A DNA stretch of 64,000 nucleotides from Verrucomicrobiaceae bacterium (GTDB lineage: Bacteria; Verrucomicrobiota; Verrucomicrobiia; Verrucomicrobiales; Verrucomicrobiaceae). The stretch's first letter is position 1. Every line of letters starts with the position of its first letter. The stretch spans positions 496,001-560,000 of the forward strand of contig JABTUN010000001.1 in assembly GCA_015075365.1 (NCBI GenBank), in the 5' to 3' direction. The position numbers were made by a program, and so were the translations under genes. The notes beneath the pieces are model-generated. The model saw nothing but the letters and a program-made list of their open reading frames with translations, did no database searches and was not told where the DNA came from. Below are positions 44,380 through 55,155 of this stretch, piece after piece.

Positions 44380-44598
44380 TCACGCGTAAGCCAGCTTCCC
44401 GCGCGGTTCTGGCACGGGGCGGCCGAGTTCGCGGGCGGTTTCGATCCACTCGGCGATGATGACGCGGGCGTTGGCGAGAGCTTTTTCGTAAGTGGCTCCG
44501 TCGGCTTTGCAGCCGGGCAGCTCGGGCACTTCGGCGATGATGGCTCCGTCTTCCTCGCTCCAATAGAAGATGATTTCGTAATTAGGGATCGAGTTCAT
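44380..44598 (-). CDS. hicB: HicB-family antitoxin
   Basis: A 72-residue HicB-like antitoxin: IIFYWSEEDGAIIAEVPELPGCKADGATYEKALANARVII is the RNase H-like partial fold of the family, with the EVPELPGC block and WIETARELGRPVPEP following. It is short, with no C-terminal HTH or RHH DNA-binding domain. The gene lies downstream of hicA and overlaps it by 17 bases, the classical hicA-hicB order. It should bind HicA and block its active site. Confidence 0.9.
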   Translation of the reverse strand: MNSIPNYEIIFYWSEEDGAIIAEVPELPGCKADGATYEKALANARVIIAEWIETARELGRPVPEPRGKLAYA

Positions 44599-44842
44599 CG
44601 GCGAGATGGTGTTTGAGGATGAGTTCGCGGACCTGCTTCACTTGATACGGCTTGGCGAGGCTGCCTTTCGGCTGGAGGTTGATGATCTCATCGACTCCGT
44701 CGCGGGTGAATATGTGGTGGCTGCCCTTCACACGCAAGGTGAAGCCCAAATGGCCGAGCAGGCGCACGACGTCGTCGAAGGAGAGGTTTGAATCACTGCG
44801 CCCCGAGAGCACTTTCAGAAGCATTTTGGCTTTCTGGCTCAT
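44582..44842 (-). CDS. hicA: HicA-family mRNA interferase toxin
   Basis: An 86-residue HicA toxin with a double-stranded-RNA-binding-like fold. The segment LSFDDVVRLLGHLGFTLRVKGSHHIF carries the G-S-H catalytic His, followed by EIINLQPKG and the C-terminal helix QVRELILKHH. HicA cleaves mRNA independently of the ribosome. It is 5' of hicB with a 17-base overlap. The pair adjoins the Fic gene and lies between aconitase and the PH-domain protein, an accessory islet. Confidence 0.9.
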   Translation of the reverse strand: MSQKAKMLLKVLSGRSDSNLSFDDVVRLLGHLGFTLRVKGSHHIFTRDGVDEIINLQPKGSLAKPYQVKQVRELILKHHLADELDP

Positions 44843-44893
44843 CGGGGCGCTGGAGGAGTGTGGAGCAACGAGTTGGAAAACTCGTTCTACGGC

Positions 44894-47752
<2,859 letters not shown>

Positions 47753-47896
47753 TGCAGGGGAAGTCAAGGGAGGCCGAGAGATAGCCACGGGAGCAAGATT
47801 GACACCCATTTTTTTGCCAAGTCGGGACGGCGAAGATGAAATTCAGGCCCACCGTGCCATTAAACGTGCCGCCAGCCCCTCTGCCCCACCCTCTCC

Positions 47897-48499
47897 ATGG
47901 AACTCGACCTCACCGGACCTCATCGCGACGACGCCTACATGATCCTCGCCGGCCTCGTCACGCCGCGCCCCATCGCCCTGACCACCACCGTGGATCCCGA
48001 GGGCCGCGTGAATGCCGCGCCGTTCAGCTTTTTCAATGTCCTGGGCGATTCACCGCCCATCGTCGGCATCTGCCCGGGGGACCGCGGGCCCGGCGTGCCA
48101 AAGGACACCGCGCGAAACATTCGCCTCACGCATGAGTTTGTCGTGAACCTCGTGGACGAGGCCATCGCGGAGCAGATGAACCTCTGTGCCGCCTCCCTGC
48201 CTCCGGGTGAAAACGAACTGCTGCACGCCGGCCTCACCGCCGTGGCGAGCAGCGTCGTGAAGCCGCCGCGCATCGCCGAGGCACCCGCATGCCTGGAATG
48301 CCGCAGCCACAGCATCCTTGAGATCGGCGACAACCGTCTCATCATCGGCGAGGTGCTCCGCGTGCATGTGCGGGACGGCATTCTCGATCCGCAGACCTGG
48401 CTGGTGAAGCCCGGCGCCTACCACCCCATCGGCCGCATGCAGAGCCCGCACTGGTATGCGCGCACGCGGGATGTGTTTGAGATGCACAGGCCGCGGTGA
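47897..48499 (+). CDS. Flavin reductase-like FMN-binding protein
   Basis: A 200-residue FMN-binding split barrel of the flavin reductase / DIM6-NTAB family. The pattern AYMILAGLVTPRPIALTTTVD near the start, VNAAPFSFFNVLGDSPPIVGI and KDTARNIRLTHEFVVNLVDEA are the conserved strands that cradle FMN. Such proteins reduce flavin or act on small esters or cofactors; substrate unknown. Divergent from acnA and followed by the intergenic repeat region at 48500-48698. Confidence 0.9.
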   Translation: MELDLTGPHRDDAYMILAGLVTPRPIALTTTVDPEGRVNAAPFSFFNVLGDSPPIVGICPGDRGPGVPKDTARNIRLTHEFVVNLVDEAIAEQMNLCAASLPPGENELLHAGLTAVASSVVKPPRIAEAPACLECRSHSILEIGDNRLIIGEVLRVHVRDGILDPQTWLVKPGAYHPIGRMQSPHWYARTRDVFEMHRPR

Positions 48500-48506
48500 G
48501 GGTTTC

Positions 48507-48568
48507 GAGTTTCAGGTTTCAAGTTCCACGAAGTGCTGGGCGCCTCGATGCCTGGAACTTGGAACCTG
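48507..48568 (+). repeat. Dispersed GTTTCAGGTTT element with hairpin
   Basis: The sequence gagtttcaggtttcaagtt (48507-48525) matches 63087-63105 at 18 of 19 bases. It forms a hairpin in place: caggtttcaagttcca (48513-48528) pairs with tggaacttggaacctg (48553-48568), with one mismatch in 16. It may act as a transcription terminator for the flavin reductase-like gene, but has no T-run. The rest of 48500-48698 is otherwise unremarkable. Confidence 0.7.
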
Positions 48569-48698
48569 GAACACAGATCACGCCCTCCCATGTCTTTTCC
48601 CGCTTCTTTCACCCTCGGATGACATTCCGCCAAATTTCGCGCTTGCCGAGATTTCAGCGATTTCATAGCCTCACCATCCTTTTCCCGGAATTTCCGCC

Positions 48699-50021
48699 AT
48701 GAAAACACCAACCGCACTCCTCGCAGCCCTCGTGCTGCCCCTCGCCCTCCCGGCGCAGACCATCCAGCCCGGCGGCAAGCTGCCCGTCGAAACCAAGATC
48801 GCCCTCGTGAAGGTCGCCGGTGACCTCGTCGATCCCGTGGCCGTCGCCGGCGCGCCGGACGGCAGCGGCCGCCTGTTCGTCTGCGAGCGTCCGGGCGTCA
48901 TCCAGATCATCAAGGACGGGAAGATGAACAAGAAGCCCTTCCTCGACATCAAGGACAAGACCATCAGCTCCTTCCTCGAACTCGGTCTTTTCAGCGTGGC
49001 CTTCCATCCGAAGTTTAAAGAAAACGGCCGCATCTTCTTCTGCTACTCCGATTTGTGGTTCAACGGCGCGTCCATGATCGCCGAGGTCAAGGCGAAGAAG
49101 AACAAGCCCGATGAGGCCGACATGGACAGCATCAAGGTGCTCATGCAGCTCGACTTCCCCTACTGCAATCACCACGGCGGCCAGATCGCCTTTGGTCCGG
49201 ATGGCTACCTCTACATCGGCGTCGGCGACGGCGGCTGGGAGGGCGATGTCATCAGCGCCGGGCAGGACCTCCACACACACATGGGCAAGATGCTCCGCAT
49301 CGACGTGGACAACTCCACCCCCGACCGCAACTACAGCATCCCGAAGGACAACCCCTTCCTCACCCTGCCGCAGCAGATGACGCTCTTCGGCGTCACCGAG
49401 CTGGCCTTCTCCAAGATTCATCCCAAAGCGAAGCCCGAAATCTGGGCCTACGGCCTGCGCAATCCGTGGACCTTCAGCTTTGACTCGAAGACCGGCGACC
49501 TCTGGATCGCCGACATCGGTCAGAATCACTGGGAAGAGATCAACATGCAGCCCGCGGGCAGCAAAGGCGGCGAAAACTACGGCTGGAAGTTCATGTGCGG
49601 CTCCCACACCTTCCCCATCGAGACCGAAAAGGATAATCCGCGTGTCGGCATCCTTCCCGTGGCCGAGTACAGCCACGTCGATCAGGGCATCTGCGTCATC
49701 AACATCGGCGTCAGCCGCAACAAGGCCTATCCCAGCCTCGAAGGCACCTATTTCTGCGCCGACTGGGGCAGCGGCAAGGTGTGGGGCATCGCCAAAGGCA
49801 AGGGCGGCTACCAGATGCAGGAACTGCTCGATCTCGACACGCCGCTGCGCCCCACCGGCAGCGGTTTTGACGAGGAAGGCAATCTCTACCTCACCCATGC
49901 CACCGCCAACTATGGCGGCCCCGTCGATCCCTACACCAGCGAGCGCGGCGCGCTGTGGAAGCTCGTCCCGGCGGACAAGGTGCCTGCTGGAGCGGAGACA
50001 GCCCCCTTGCAGAAGAAGTAA
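48699..50021 (+). CDS. PQQ-dependent glucose/sorbosone dehydrogenase-like protein
   Basis: A 440-residue exported protein of the sGDH/sorbosone dehydrogenase beta-propeller family. A signal peptide ends near LALPAQ. Conserved blocks include GSGRLFVCERPGVIQII, ELGLFSVAFHPKF, CNHHGGQIAFGPDGYLYIG with the HGG active-site His, GLRNPWTFSFDSKTGDLWIADIGQN and NYGWKFMCGSHTF. These match soluble quinoprotein glucose dehydrogenases and HHIP-like proteins. PQQ use is typical of the family but no pqq genes are here. A short terminator-like hairpin follows. Confidence 0.88.
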   Translation: MKTPTALLAALVLPLALPAQTIQPGGKLPVETKIALVKVAGDLVDPVAVAGAPDGSGRLFVCERPGVIQIIKDGKMNKKPFLDIKDKTISSFLELGLFSVAFHPKFKENGRIFFCYSDLWFNGASMIAEVKAKKNKPDEADMDSIKVLMQLDFPYCNHHGGQIAFGPDGYLYIGVGDGGWEGDVISAGQDLHTHMGKMLRIDVDNSTPDRNYSIPKDNPFLTLPQQMTLFGVTELAFSKIHPKAKPEIWAYGLRNPWTFSFDSKTGDLWIADIGQNHWEEINMQPAGSKGGENYGWKFMCGSHTFPIETEKDNPRVGILPVAEYSHVDQGICVINIGVSRNKAYPSLEGTYFCADWGSGKVWGIAKGKGGYQMQELLDLDTPLRPTGSGFDEEGNLYLTHATANYGGPVDPYTSERGALWKLVPADKVPAGAETAPLQKK

Positions 50022-50047
50022 CCGGGCCAACCATCCCGAACTCACGC

Positions 50048-50072
50048 AAAGCCGGTCCTCGCGACCGGCTTT
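50048..50072 (+). terminator. Likely terminator after the sugar dehydrogenase-like gene
   Basis: Perfect 10-bp stem aaagccggtc (50048-50057) and gaccggcttt (50063-50072), loop ctcgc. It lies 26 bases past the stop codon. The T-run is only three bases long, so strength is uncertain; the hairpin works in both directions. Confidence 0.6.
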
Positions 50073-50126
50073 GTCATGGGTGAGGGGGACATTGACCTTG
50101 ATGGCGCAAAACGATAAAACTCCGCC

Positions 50127-50543
50127 ATGAACGAAGAACCCGCCTCCGACGACACCGCGCTGCGCCAGGAGATCCGTCAACTGGGCACCTGCCTCCGCGT
50201 GGCCATGCTCATGATGCTCGTCCCGCCGCTGCTGCACATGACCTGGATTTTGCTCCGAGTGCCGCGATTCGAGATGATTTTTCAGGACATGCTCGGCAGC
50301 ACCCAAAAGCTGCCGGAGGTGACGAAAATTGTCGTCCTTGCGCCGACAACCGTGCTCGCGGCTTTCTGGGGGCTGGCGGGGCTGGCCGCGTTCACCATGT
50401 TTTTGACCCGGAAGGCCCTCCCGGCCGCCCTCATCGGCCTGGGGACCTTCGTCATCCTCGTCGTCGGTTCACAACTCATCGCCATGGCTCTCCTGGAGCC
50501 GGTCGTGCAGATCGTGCGGGACTTGTCCGGGGACAGTCCGTAG
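50127..50543 (+). CDS. Hypothetical small membrane protein (three helices)
   Basis: A 138-residue protein with a short cytoplasmic start (MNEEPASDDTALRQEIRQL) and three hydrophobic segments at about 25-43, 68-92 and 97-122. It has no conserved motif that I recognise and no signal peptide. It follows the sugar dehydrogenase-like gene's terminator and faces a convergent membrane-protein gene. Function unknown. Confidence 0.55.
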   Translation: MNEEPASDDTALRQEIRQLGTCLRVAMLMMLVPPLLHMTWILLRVPRFEMIFQDMLGSTQKLPEVTKIVVLAPTTVLAAFWGLAGLAAFTMFLTRKALPAALIGLGTFVILVVGSQLIAMALLEPVVQIVRDLSGDSP

Positions 50544-50599
50544 CAGCATCCCGGCGTCCTGACGTCGGGAACACTTTGCGATCTCAGGCCCTCCATCCT

Positions 50600-51028
50600 T
50601 CAAGAACCGCCACCGCGCCACTCCGTCCAGACGATCTCACCTGCAAAAAGCAGAATCCAGGCGGGCATGATCCCCAAACTGCGACGCCAGGTGATTTGTG
50701 ACGGACCGCGGCGGAACCACACACTGCGAGAGAGCCCTTTAAGCAGCAGCGCGGCAGGCAGGCCGGTTTCCCAGATCAAGTGCAGCAAACGCATGACCGT
50801 GCCGAACGTCCGGTGCGCACCGTATGGATGTGAGTTCCAAATGGACCATCCGGCGAGCGTATACCAAGCGAGTTCGAGCGCGCCGAACACCATCACCACC
50901 CGCACCGCGTCCAGGGAGCGCCGTGCCACGAGCGCCGCGGCCGTCAGCCTCAGCATGGCAAACAATGCCAGCACGGGCATATAGGTATTGTAGGCGCAGA
51001 GCGCGCAGGCCAGCAGAGGAGATGTCAT
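50600..51028 (-). CDS. Hypothetical integral membrane protein
   Basis: A 142-residue protein with four likely transmembrane segments (about 10-33, 42-62, 80-98 and 116-134) and a basic loop KGLSRSVWFRRGPSQITWRRS. Two Cys near the N-terminus (LLACALCAYN) might be functional. No known family motif. It is divergent from the DUF2071 gene. Function unknown. Confidence 0.55.
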   Translation of the reverse strand: MTSPLLACALCAYNTYMPVLALFAMLRLTAAALVARRSLDAVRVVMVFGALELAWYTLAGWSIWNSHPYGAHRTFGTVMRLLHLIWETGLPAALLLKGLSRSVWFRRGPSQITWRRSLGIMPAWILLFAGEIVWTEWRGGGS

Positions 51029-51152
51029 GATGGAAAGGCGGTACCGACCGCGGGATCATCCTGCCCCGGACTCCCTTGTCAAACGAGCGGGGAACGTGCC
51101 TGTCATGGCGTCTTGGAGGAGACTTTCACATCCATTGCGCCATGCTGCGCGC

Positions 51153-51899
51153 ATGATGCCGGTGGATGACAACACGACGACCCGCGCCCTCCTGGCCGCC
51201 CGCGAGCGGCCGGAGCGCGTGACTGTCATGCTCCAGCGCTGGGAAAGGCTGGCCTTCCTGCACTGGCGCTGGCAGGCGGCGGACATCCAGCGCACGCTGC
51301 CGCCGGGTCTGACGGTGGACACGTTTCAAGGTGACGCGTGGCTGGCGATCGTGCCTTTTTTCATGCGCGGCATCCGCCCGCGCCTGTGCCCGCCGGTGCC
51401 GGGGATCAGCGATTTTCTGGAGCTGAACGTGCGCACCTATGTGCGTGACGAACGCGGGCGGCATGGCGTGTGGTTTTACTCGCTGGACTGCAACCAGCCG
51501 CTGGCGGTGTGGACAGCGCGCACGTTGTTTCATCTGCCGTACCAGCACGCGCGGATGCGCGCGCCGCTTTCGGACGGCTGGATTGATTACGCGTGCCAGC
51601 GGCGTGGTGAGACCGCGCCATCCCGGTTTCGCTACCGGCTGGCGGATGCGACATGCCCCGCGAAGCCAGGCACGCTGGCGTTTTTCCTGGCGGAGCGCTA
51701 CTTGCTCTTCTCCCGGTCCCCGCGCGGCCTGCGCTGCGGGCAGGTGCATCACACGCCGTATCCGCTGGCGGAGGTGAAACTGGATGCCTGGGACGTGAAA
51801 CCGCTGCTCCAGGCCGGATTTGCCGATCCGGGGCGTCCACCGGATCACCTGACCGGCTCACCAGGCGTGGATGTGCGTGTGTTTGGGCTGACGGCGTGA
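51153..51899 (+). CDS. DUF2071 (YqjF-like) protein
   Basis: A 248-residue protein with the DUF2071 signature: a start RWERLAFLHWRWQAADIQRTLPPGLTVDTF (the W-x-W-(x)-LPPGL block), VPFFMRGIRPR, FLELNVRTYVRDERGRHGVWFYSLD, FHLPYQHARM and a C-terminal VDVRVFGL. Acts in an unknown pathway; the fold is related to acetoacetate decarboxylase. ATGs at 51153 and 51156 are both possible starts; the frame is open further upstream to 51027 but not family-like. Convergent with the small secreted protein. Confidence 0.85.
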   Translation: MMPVDDNTTTRALLAARERPERVTVMLQRWERLAFLHWRWQAADIQRTLPPGLTVDTFQGDAWLAIVPFFMRGIRPRLCPPVPGISDFLELNVRTYVRDERGRHGVWFYSLDCNQPLAVWTARTLFHLPYQHARMRAPLSDGWIDYACQRRGETAPSRFRYRLADATCPAKPGTLAFFLAERYLLFSRSPRGLRCGQVHHTPYPLAEVKLDAWDVKPLLQAGFADPGRPPDHLTGSPGVDVRVFGLTA

Positions 51900-51902
51900 G
51901 GC

Positions 51903-52499
51903 TCAGGGTGCCTTCAGGAAGACGGTGATCGCGCCTTCGATCACGGGCTTTGCAGCGCGCAGTTTTTTGTCCGCGGAGGAGATTTCCTTGTCACCGATGA
52001 GGTATTCGGGGATCTCCTCGGTCGTGGGATTGAAGCGGATGCCGACCTTGTTGGCGAGCTTTCCACCCTCGAAGTTGGCATAGCCGCCGTAGTCCCATTC
52101 AAAGCCGGCCACCTTGAAGGGCCTGCCGTTGATCTTTTCGACCTCCGCGAGGGTCATGCCGGGCTTGAGGCCGTTTTCAAACTTCCACGCCGCGCCGATG
52201 ACGCGCACATCAAAGACGACCTTTTTCTTCTCCTGCTCCGGGTCCCAGATGATCTCCAGCTCGCGGTCAGTCCCGGCAAAGAGGCGCGCGCCGGGGATGG
52301 TCTCCCCTTCCGCGCCGGGGATGTCCTCGTGCTTCACGCTGGCCTTGCCATAGGCGCGCTCGATGTCGGTGGAGGTCATGCCGGGCTTGATGAGGCCGAC
52401 GCGTTTGCCCAGCACAATGGTGTTGTCCTTGGGATCAACCTCGTCCGCGTGGAGGACGAGGGCGGAAACGGCGAGCAGGAGGCAGGTGAGCGTGCGCAT
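51903..52499 (-). CDS. Secreted hypothetical protein with BLIP/SmpA-like repeats
   Basis: A 198-residue exported protein (signal MRTLTCLLLAVSALVLHA). Two similar segments, VGLIKPGMTSTDIERAYG near residue 35 and NGLKPGMTLAEVEKINGRP near 108, have the (L/I)KPGMT-x-x-(D/E)(V/I)E pattern of SmpA/OmlA or BLIP-like domains, suggesting an internal duplication. These domains usually bind proteins in the envelope. No enzymatic motif. Divergent genes flank it; function unknown. Confidence 0.65.
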   Translation of the reverse strand: MRTLTCLLLAVSALVLHADEVDPKDNTIVLGKRVGLIKPGMTSTDIERAYGKASVKHEDIPGAEGETIPGARLFAGTDRELEIIWDPEQEKKKVVFDVRVIGAAWKFENGLKPGMTLAEVEKINGRPFKVAGFEWDYGGYANFEGGKLANKVGIRFNPTTEEIPEYLIGDKEISSADKKLRAAKPVIEGAITVFLKAP

Positions 52500-52543
52500 G
52501 GCGGGATTCTGGCCTCCTCATGGCAAAAAGCGAGGCGGGACTT

Positions 52544-54508
52544 TCAAGGATGCTGCGCCGCTGCCTGCCAGGCAGGCAGCGCACGCTGAATGAGGTCCAC
52601 GCACTCGCGCGCGTGGGTCATGACGATGAGATGGCCGCCATCGAGCTCCAGATCCGCCCCGGCGGGGCAGCGCACCTGCGAATCCCGCCGCCCGTGGATG
52701 CGCAGCACCGGCGTGTCCGCAGGCAGCGGGCAGCCCGGCCACTTCGCCAGCGCGTCAAACATGGCGCGGTAAAAATCCGCCTGGCAGACGCTGAACATGT
52801 CCACGGAGTCCAGCAGCGCGAGGCGGAAGGGCGTGGGGCTGCGTCCGCATTCCTGCCGGCTGAGGCCGGAGCGCTGCCGCATGAGCCGCTGGGTAAGCCG
52901 CAGGGAGGTGAGGCGTGTCAGCACACGCATGCGAAAGACGGTCCTGAAATCCTCGCTCCGCGGGCTGCTGGCCACCAGCACCACGGCGCGCACGCGGCGC
53001 AGCCGCGCGATCTCGCACGCCACCGCCCCGCCAAACGAGGTGGCCACGAGCACCGCGCCATCCGGGATCTGCCACGCCGCCGCCACGAACCGGGCAACGG
53101 CGGGCAGGGACGCCTCGCCGTGGTATTCCGGCCATTCCACGCAGCGCGCGCCAGGGATCTCAAGCCACGGCCCGCGAAAGGTGCGGCTGTCCGCGCCTAG
53201 ACCCGGAATCAGGAACACCGGCGGCGTGGTGGCATCCGGCGGCACCACCCGGGTAACCTGCGCCGGCACGCGGCGGGACTCGATCCAGCGCAGCAGTTCA
53301 TCGGGTGCCCTGCGTTGGGAAAAACGGCCTGCCAAGGCTGCCGCGGTGGAGCGGATGCCTTCTTCAAAACAGCGGCGCAGCAGGGGCAGCGCCTTTTCCA
53401 CGCTAAACTCCGCTGCCGGCAGCCACACGCCTGCGCCGAGCAGTTCCACACGCTCCGCATTGTCCATCTGGTCGAGTGCCATGGGCACGACCATCTGCGG
53501 CACGCCGGCTGCAAAGGCCAGCGACAGCGTGCCAATGCCGCCGTGATGCACCAGCGCCCGCGCGCGCGGCAGCAGCGCGCTGAACGGCGCGTAGGCGGTG
53601 ACGTAAACAGATTCCGCCAGGCCGGCGGGCACCAGGTCCGGTTTCCGGATCACCAGCACGGCGCGGCAGCCGCATTGGCGTGCCAGTTCCGCCGCGGTGC
53701 GGAAAAACTCGGCCGCGTGCAACTGGCCGGAACCTGCGGTGAACACCACCGGCGCCTCCCCCGCGGCCAGAAAACGCTCCAGGCCCGGCTCCATGGAGTG
53801 GTCGGAGGCCATGTCCTCCAGCGGAAAATCCCAGGACAAGGCCTGCGGCGGCCAGTCCGGCCGGGGCGGCTCGAACCAGTCAGGAAACAAGGCCAGCGCG
53901 CCATCCGGGGAGTGCCGCCACTGGCGCCACAGGCTCAGCGGCCGTGGCACTCCATGCGCGCGACAGCAGCGCCACACATGCCGGAGCGCCAGACGGTCCA
54001 ACGGATTGCCCAGGTTCAAAATGAAATGCCGCAGCCACAGCGGCAGACGCCGCAACCGGTGAGTGATCCGGCTCATCCACGGAACCGCGTGCGCGCTCAT
54101 GAAAAACAGGGGATACAAATGGACGGTGATCAGCGGGATGCCGTGCTTCTCCCGCAACAGGCGCGCGCCAAAGCACACCATGGGTGCCAGCAGGAGGTGC
54201 GGCACGCCGTCGCGCGCGATGATCCGCTCCACCGCGTCCACATACCCGGCGGTGGCGCGGCCCGCATGCTCATAGGCCACACGCGGCCCCTGCTCTTCCT
54301 CCCACAGCGCGGGACAGGCCAGCATCTCCTCCAGCACCGTGTCCCGCGTGCTCTCAAACTCCAGCCCGGCCTTCACCACCACCCCTTCATACATCCCGGC
54401 GCTGACCACCGTCACGCGGTGCCCCCTTTCATGCAACAGCCTCCCCAGCCAGATGAAGGGATGCAGGCTTCCAAAGGTGCCGAACGGCAGCAGAACGATG
54501 TGGCTCAT
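52544..54508 (-). CDS. Glycosyltransferase (GT1/UGT-like) fused to alpha/beta-hydrolase
   Basis: A 654-residue two-domain protein with no signal peptide. Residues 1 to about 412 are a GT-B glycosyltransferase: N-terminal HIVLLPFGTFGSLHPFIWLG and the C-terminal donor-binding block HHGGIGTLSLAFAAGVPQMV at 321-340 followed by PMALDQMDNAERV, as in UGT, MGT and rhamnosyltransferase enzymes. Residues about 428-654 are an alpha/beta-hydrolase: VFLIPGLGADSRTF, nucleophile Ser491 in VATSFGGA, Asp609 in HGRRDS and His626 in GGHLIVM, so the triad is intact. The fusion suggests coupled glycosylation and esterase or acyl removal of a lipid or secondary metabolite. The start at 54508 is standard for the GT; an upstream ATG at 54526 adds six residues. 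Confidence 0.88.
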   Translation of the reverse strand: MSHIVLLPFGTFGSLHPFIWLGRLLHERGHRVTVVSAGMYEGVVVKAGLEFESTRDTVLEEMLACPALWEEEQGPRVAYEHAGRATAGYVDAVERIIARDGVPHLLLAPMVCFGARLLREKHGIPLITVHLYPLFFMSAHAVPWMSRITHRLRRLPLWLRHFILNLGNPLDRLALRHVWRCCRAHGVPRPLSLWRQWRHSPDGALALFPDWFEPPRPDWPPQALSWDFPLEDMASDHSMEPGLERFLAAGEAPVVFTAGSGQLHAAEFFRTAAELARQCGCRAVLVIRKPDLVPAGLAESVYVTAYAPFSALLPRARALVHHGGIGTLSLAFAAGVPQMVVPMALDQMDNAERVELLGAGVWLPAAEFSVEKALPLLRRCFEEGIRSTAAALAGRFSQRRAPDELLRWIESRRVPAQVTRVVPPDATTPPVFLIPGLGADSRTFRGPWLEIPGARCVEWPEYHGEASLPAVARFVAAAWQIPDGAVLVATSFGGAVACEIARLRRVRAVVLVASSPRSEDFRTVFRMRVLTRLTSLRLTQRLMRQRSGLSRQECGRSPTPFRLALLDSVDMFSVCQADFYRAMFDALAKWPGCPLPADTPVLRIHGRRDSQVRCPAGADLELDGGHLIVMTHARECVDLIQRALPAWQAAAQHP

Positions 54509-54547
54509 GGTAACTGGGATATCCAACCGCGGACAAGGCGCTCTGGC

Positions 54548-55147
54548 TCAGCGCAGCGTGAAGGTTTCCTTTTTCACGACCAGGTTGACCTGCCACACCC
54601 CGTCCGCGCCCTGTGTGACCTCCTGCTGGACGACGGCGGCGCCGATGCTCGTCATGACCATGCCTGCGGGATCGTCCGGGAAGCTCCACGCGTGGCTTTT
54701 GGTGTGAAACGTGAGCTTGCGGTCAAACGCGCCTCCGCGCCCCGGCACCCAGGCGGACATCCCGGCCAGCACGCCCGACTTCAGCACATCGAGCTCGATC
54801 CAGTAGAGCACCCGTCTGCCGGCCAGCTCCATTTCGAGGCCCACATCAAATGCGCGAGACGACTGGCTGCTGAGAAACCCTGTGCGCACCTTCCGCGTGG
54901 TCACTGGCGCGTCGAGGGAGCGCGTCACGCTCCCCTTGCCGTCCGTGGTCAGCCGCTTGCCGGCCTGCGGCGAGCGCGGCGACGACTCACCGCCAAACAC
55001 CAGCCTCACGGCCAGTCCGGTGACCGGGCTGCCATTTTCCCGCACCACGCGCGCCGTGATGCGCACCGGTTCCGCACGGCCTTCCGCCGCTGAACCCGCC
55101 AGGCAGGCCAGGCAACTGGCGGCGAAGGTGAAAAGAGATCGCTTCAT
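54548..55147 (-). CDS. Hypothetical exported protein
   Basis: A 199-residue protein from an ATG at 55147 (MKRSLFTFAASCLACLAGSAA), a good signal peptide. The mature part has a beta-rich N-half (RITARVVRENGSPVTGLAVRLVF), resembling a carboxypeptidase-regulatory or invasin-like Ig segment, and a C-half without motif. The upstream frame begins at 55159 but would overlap the permease gene, so 55147 was chosen. It lies between the GT-hydrolase fusion and the permease, all on the minus strand, with gaps of 39 and 8 bases, so shared transcription is possible. Confidence 0.6.
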   Translation of the reverse strand: MKRSLFTFAASCLACLAGSAAEGRAEPVRITARVVRENGSPVTGLAVRLVFGGESSPRSPQAGKRLTTDGKGSVTRSLDAPVTTRKVRTGFLSSQSSRAFDVGLEMELAGRRVLYWIELDVLKSGVLAGMSAWVPGRGGAFDRKLTFHTKSHAWSFPDDPAGMVMTSIGAAVVQQEVTQGADGVWQVNLVVKKETFTLR

Positions 55148-55155
55148 AAAGCACA

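Noticed and set aside
52560..52580. Perfect palindrome with 10-bp arms (gctgcctgcc / ggcaggcagc)
   Set aside because: It lies within the last codons of the hydrolase fusion (Leu-Pro-Ala-Trp-Gln-Ala-Ala) and has no T-run; it is likely a codon coincidence, at best a weak terminator.
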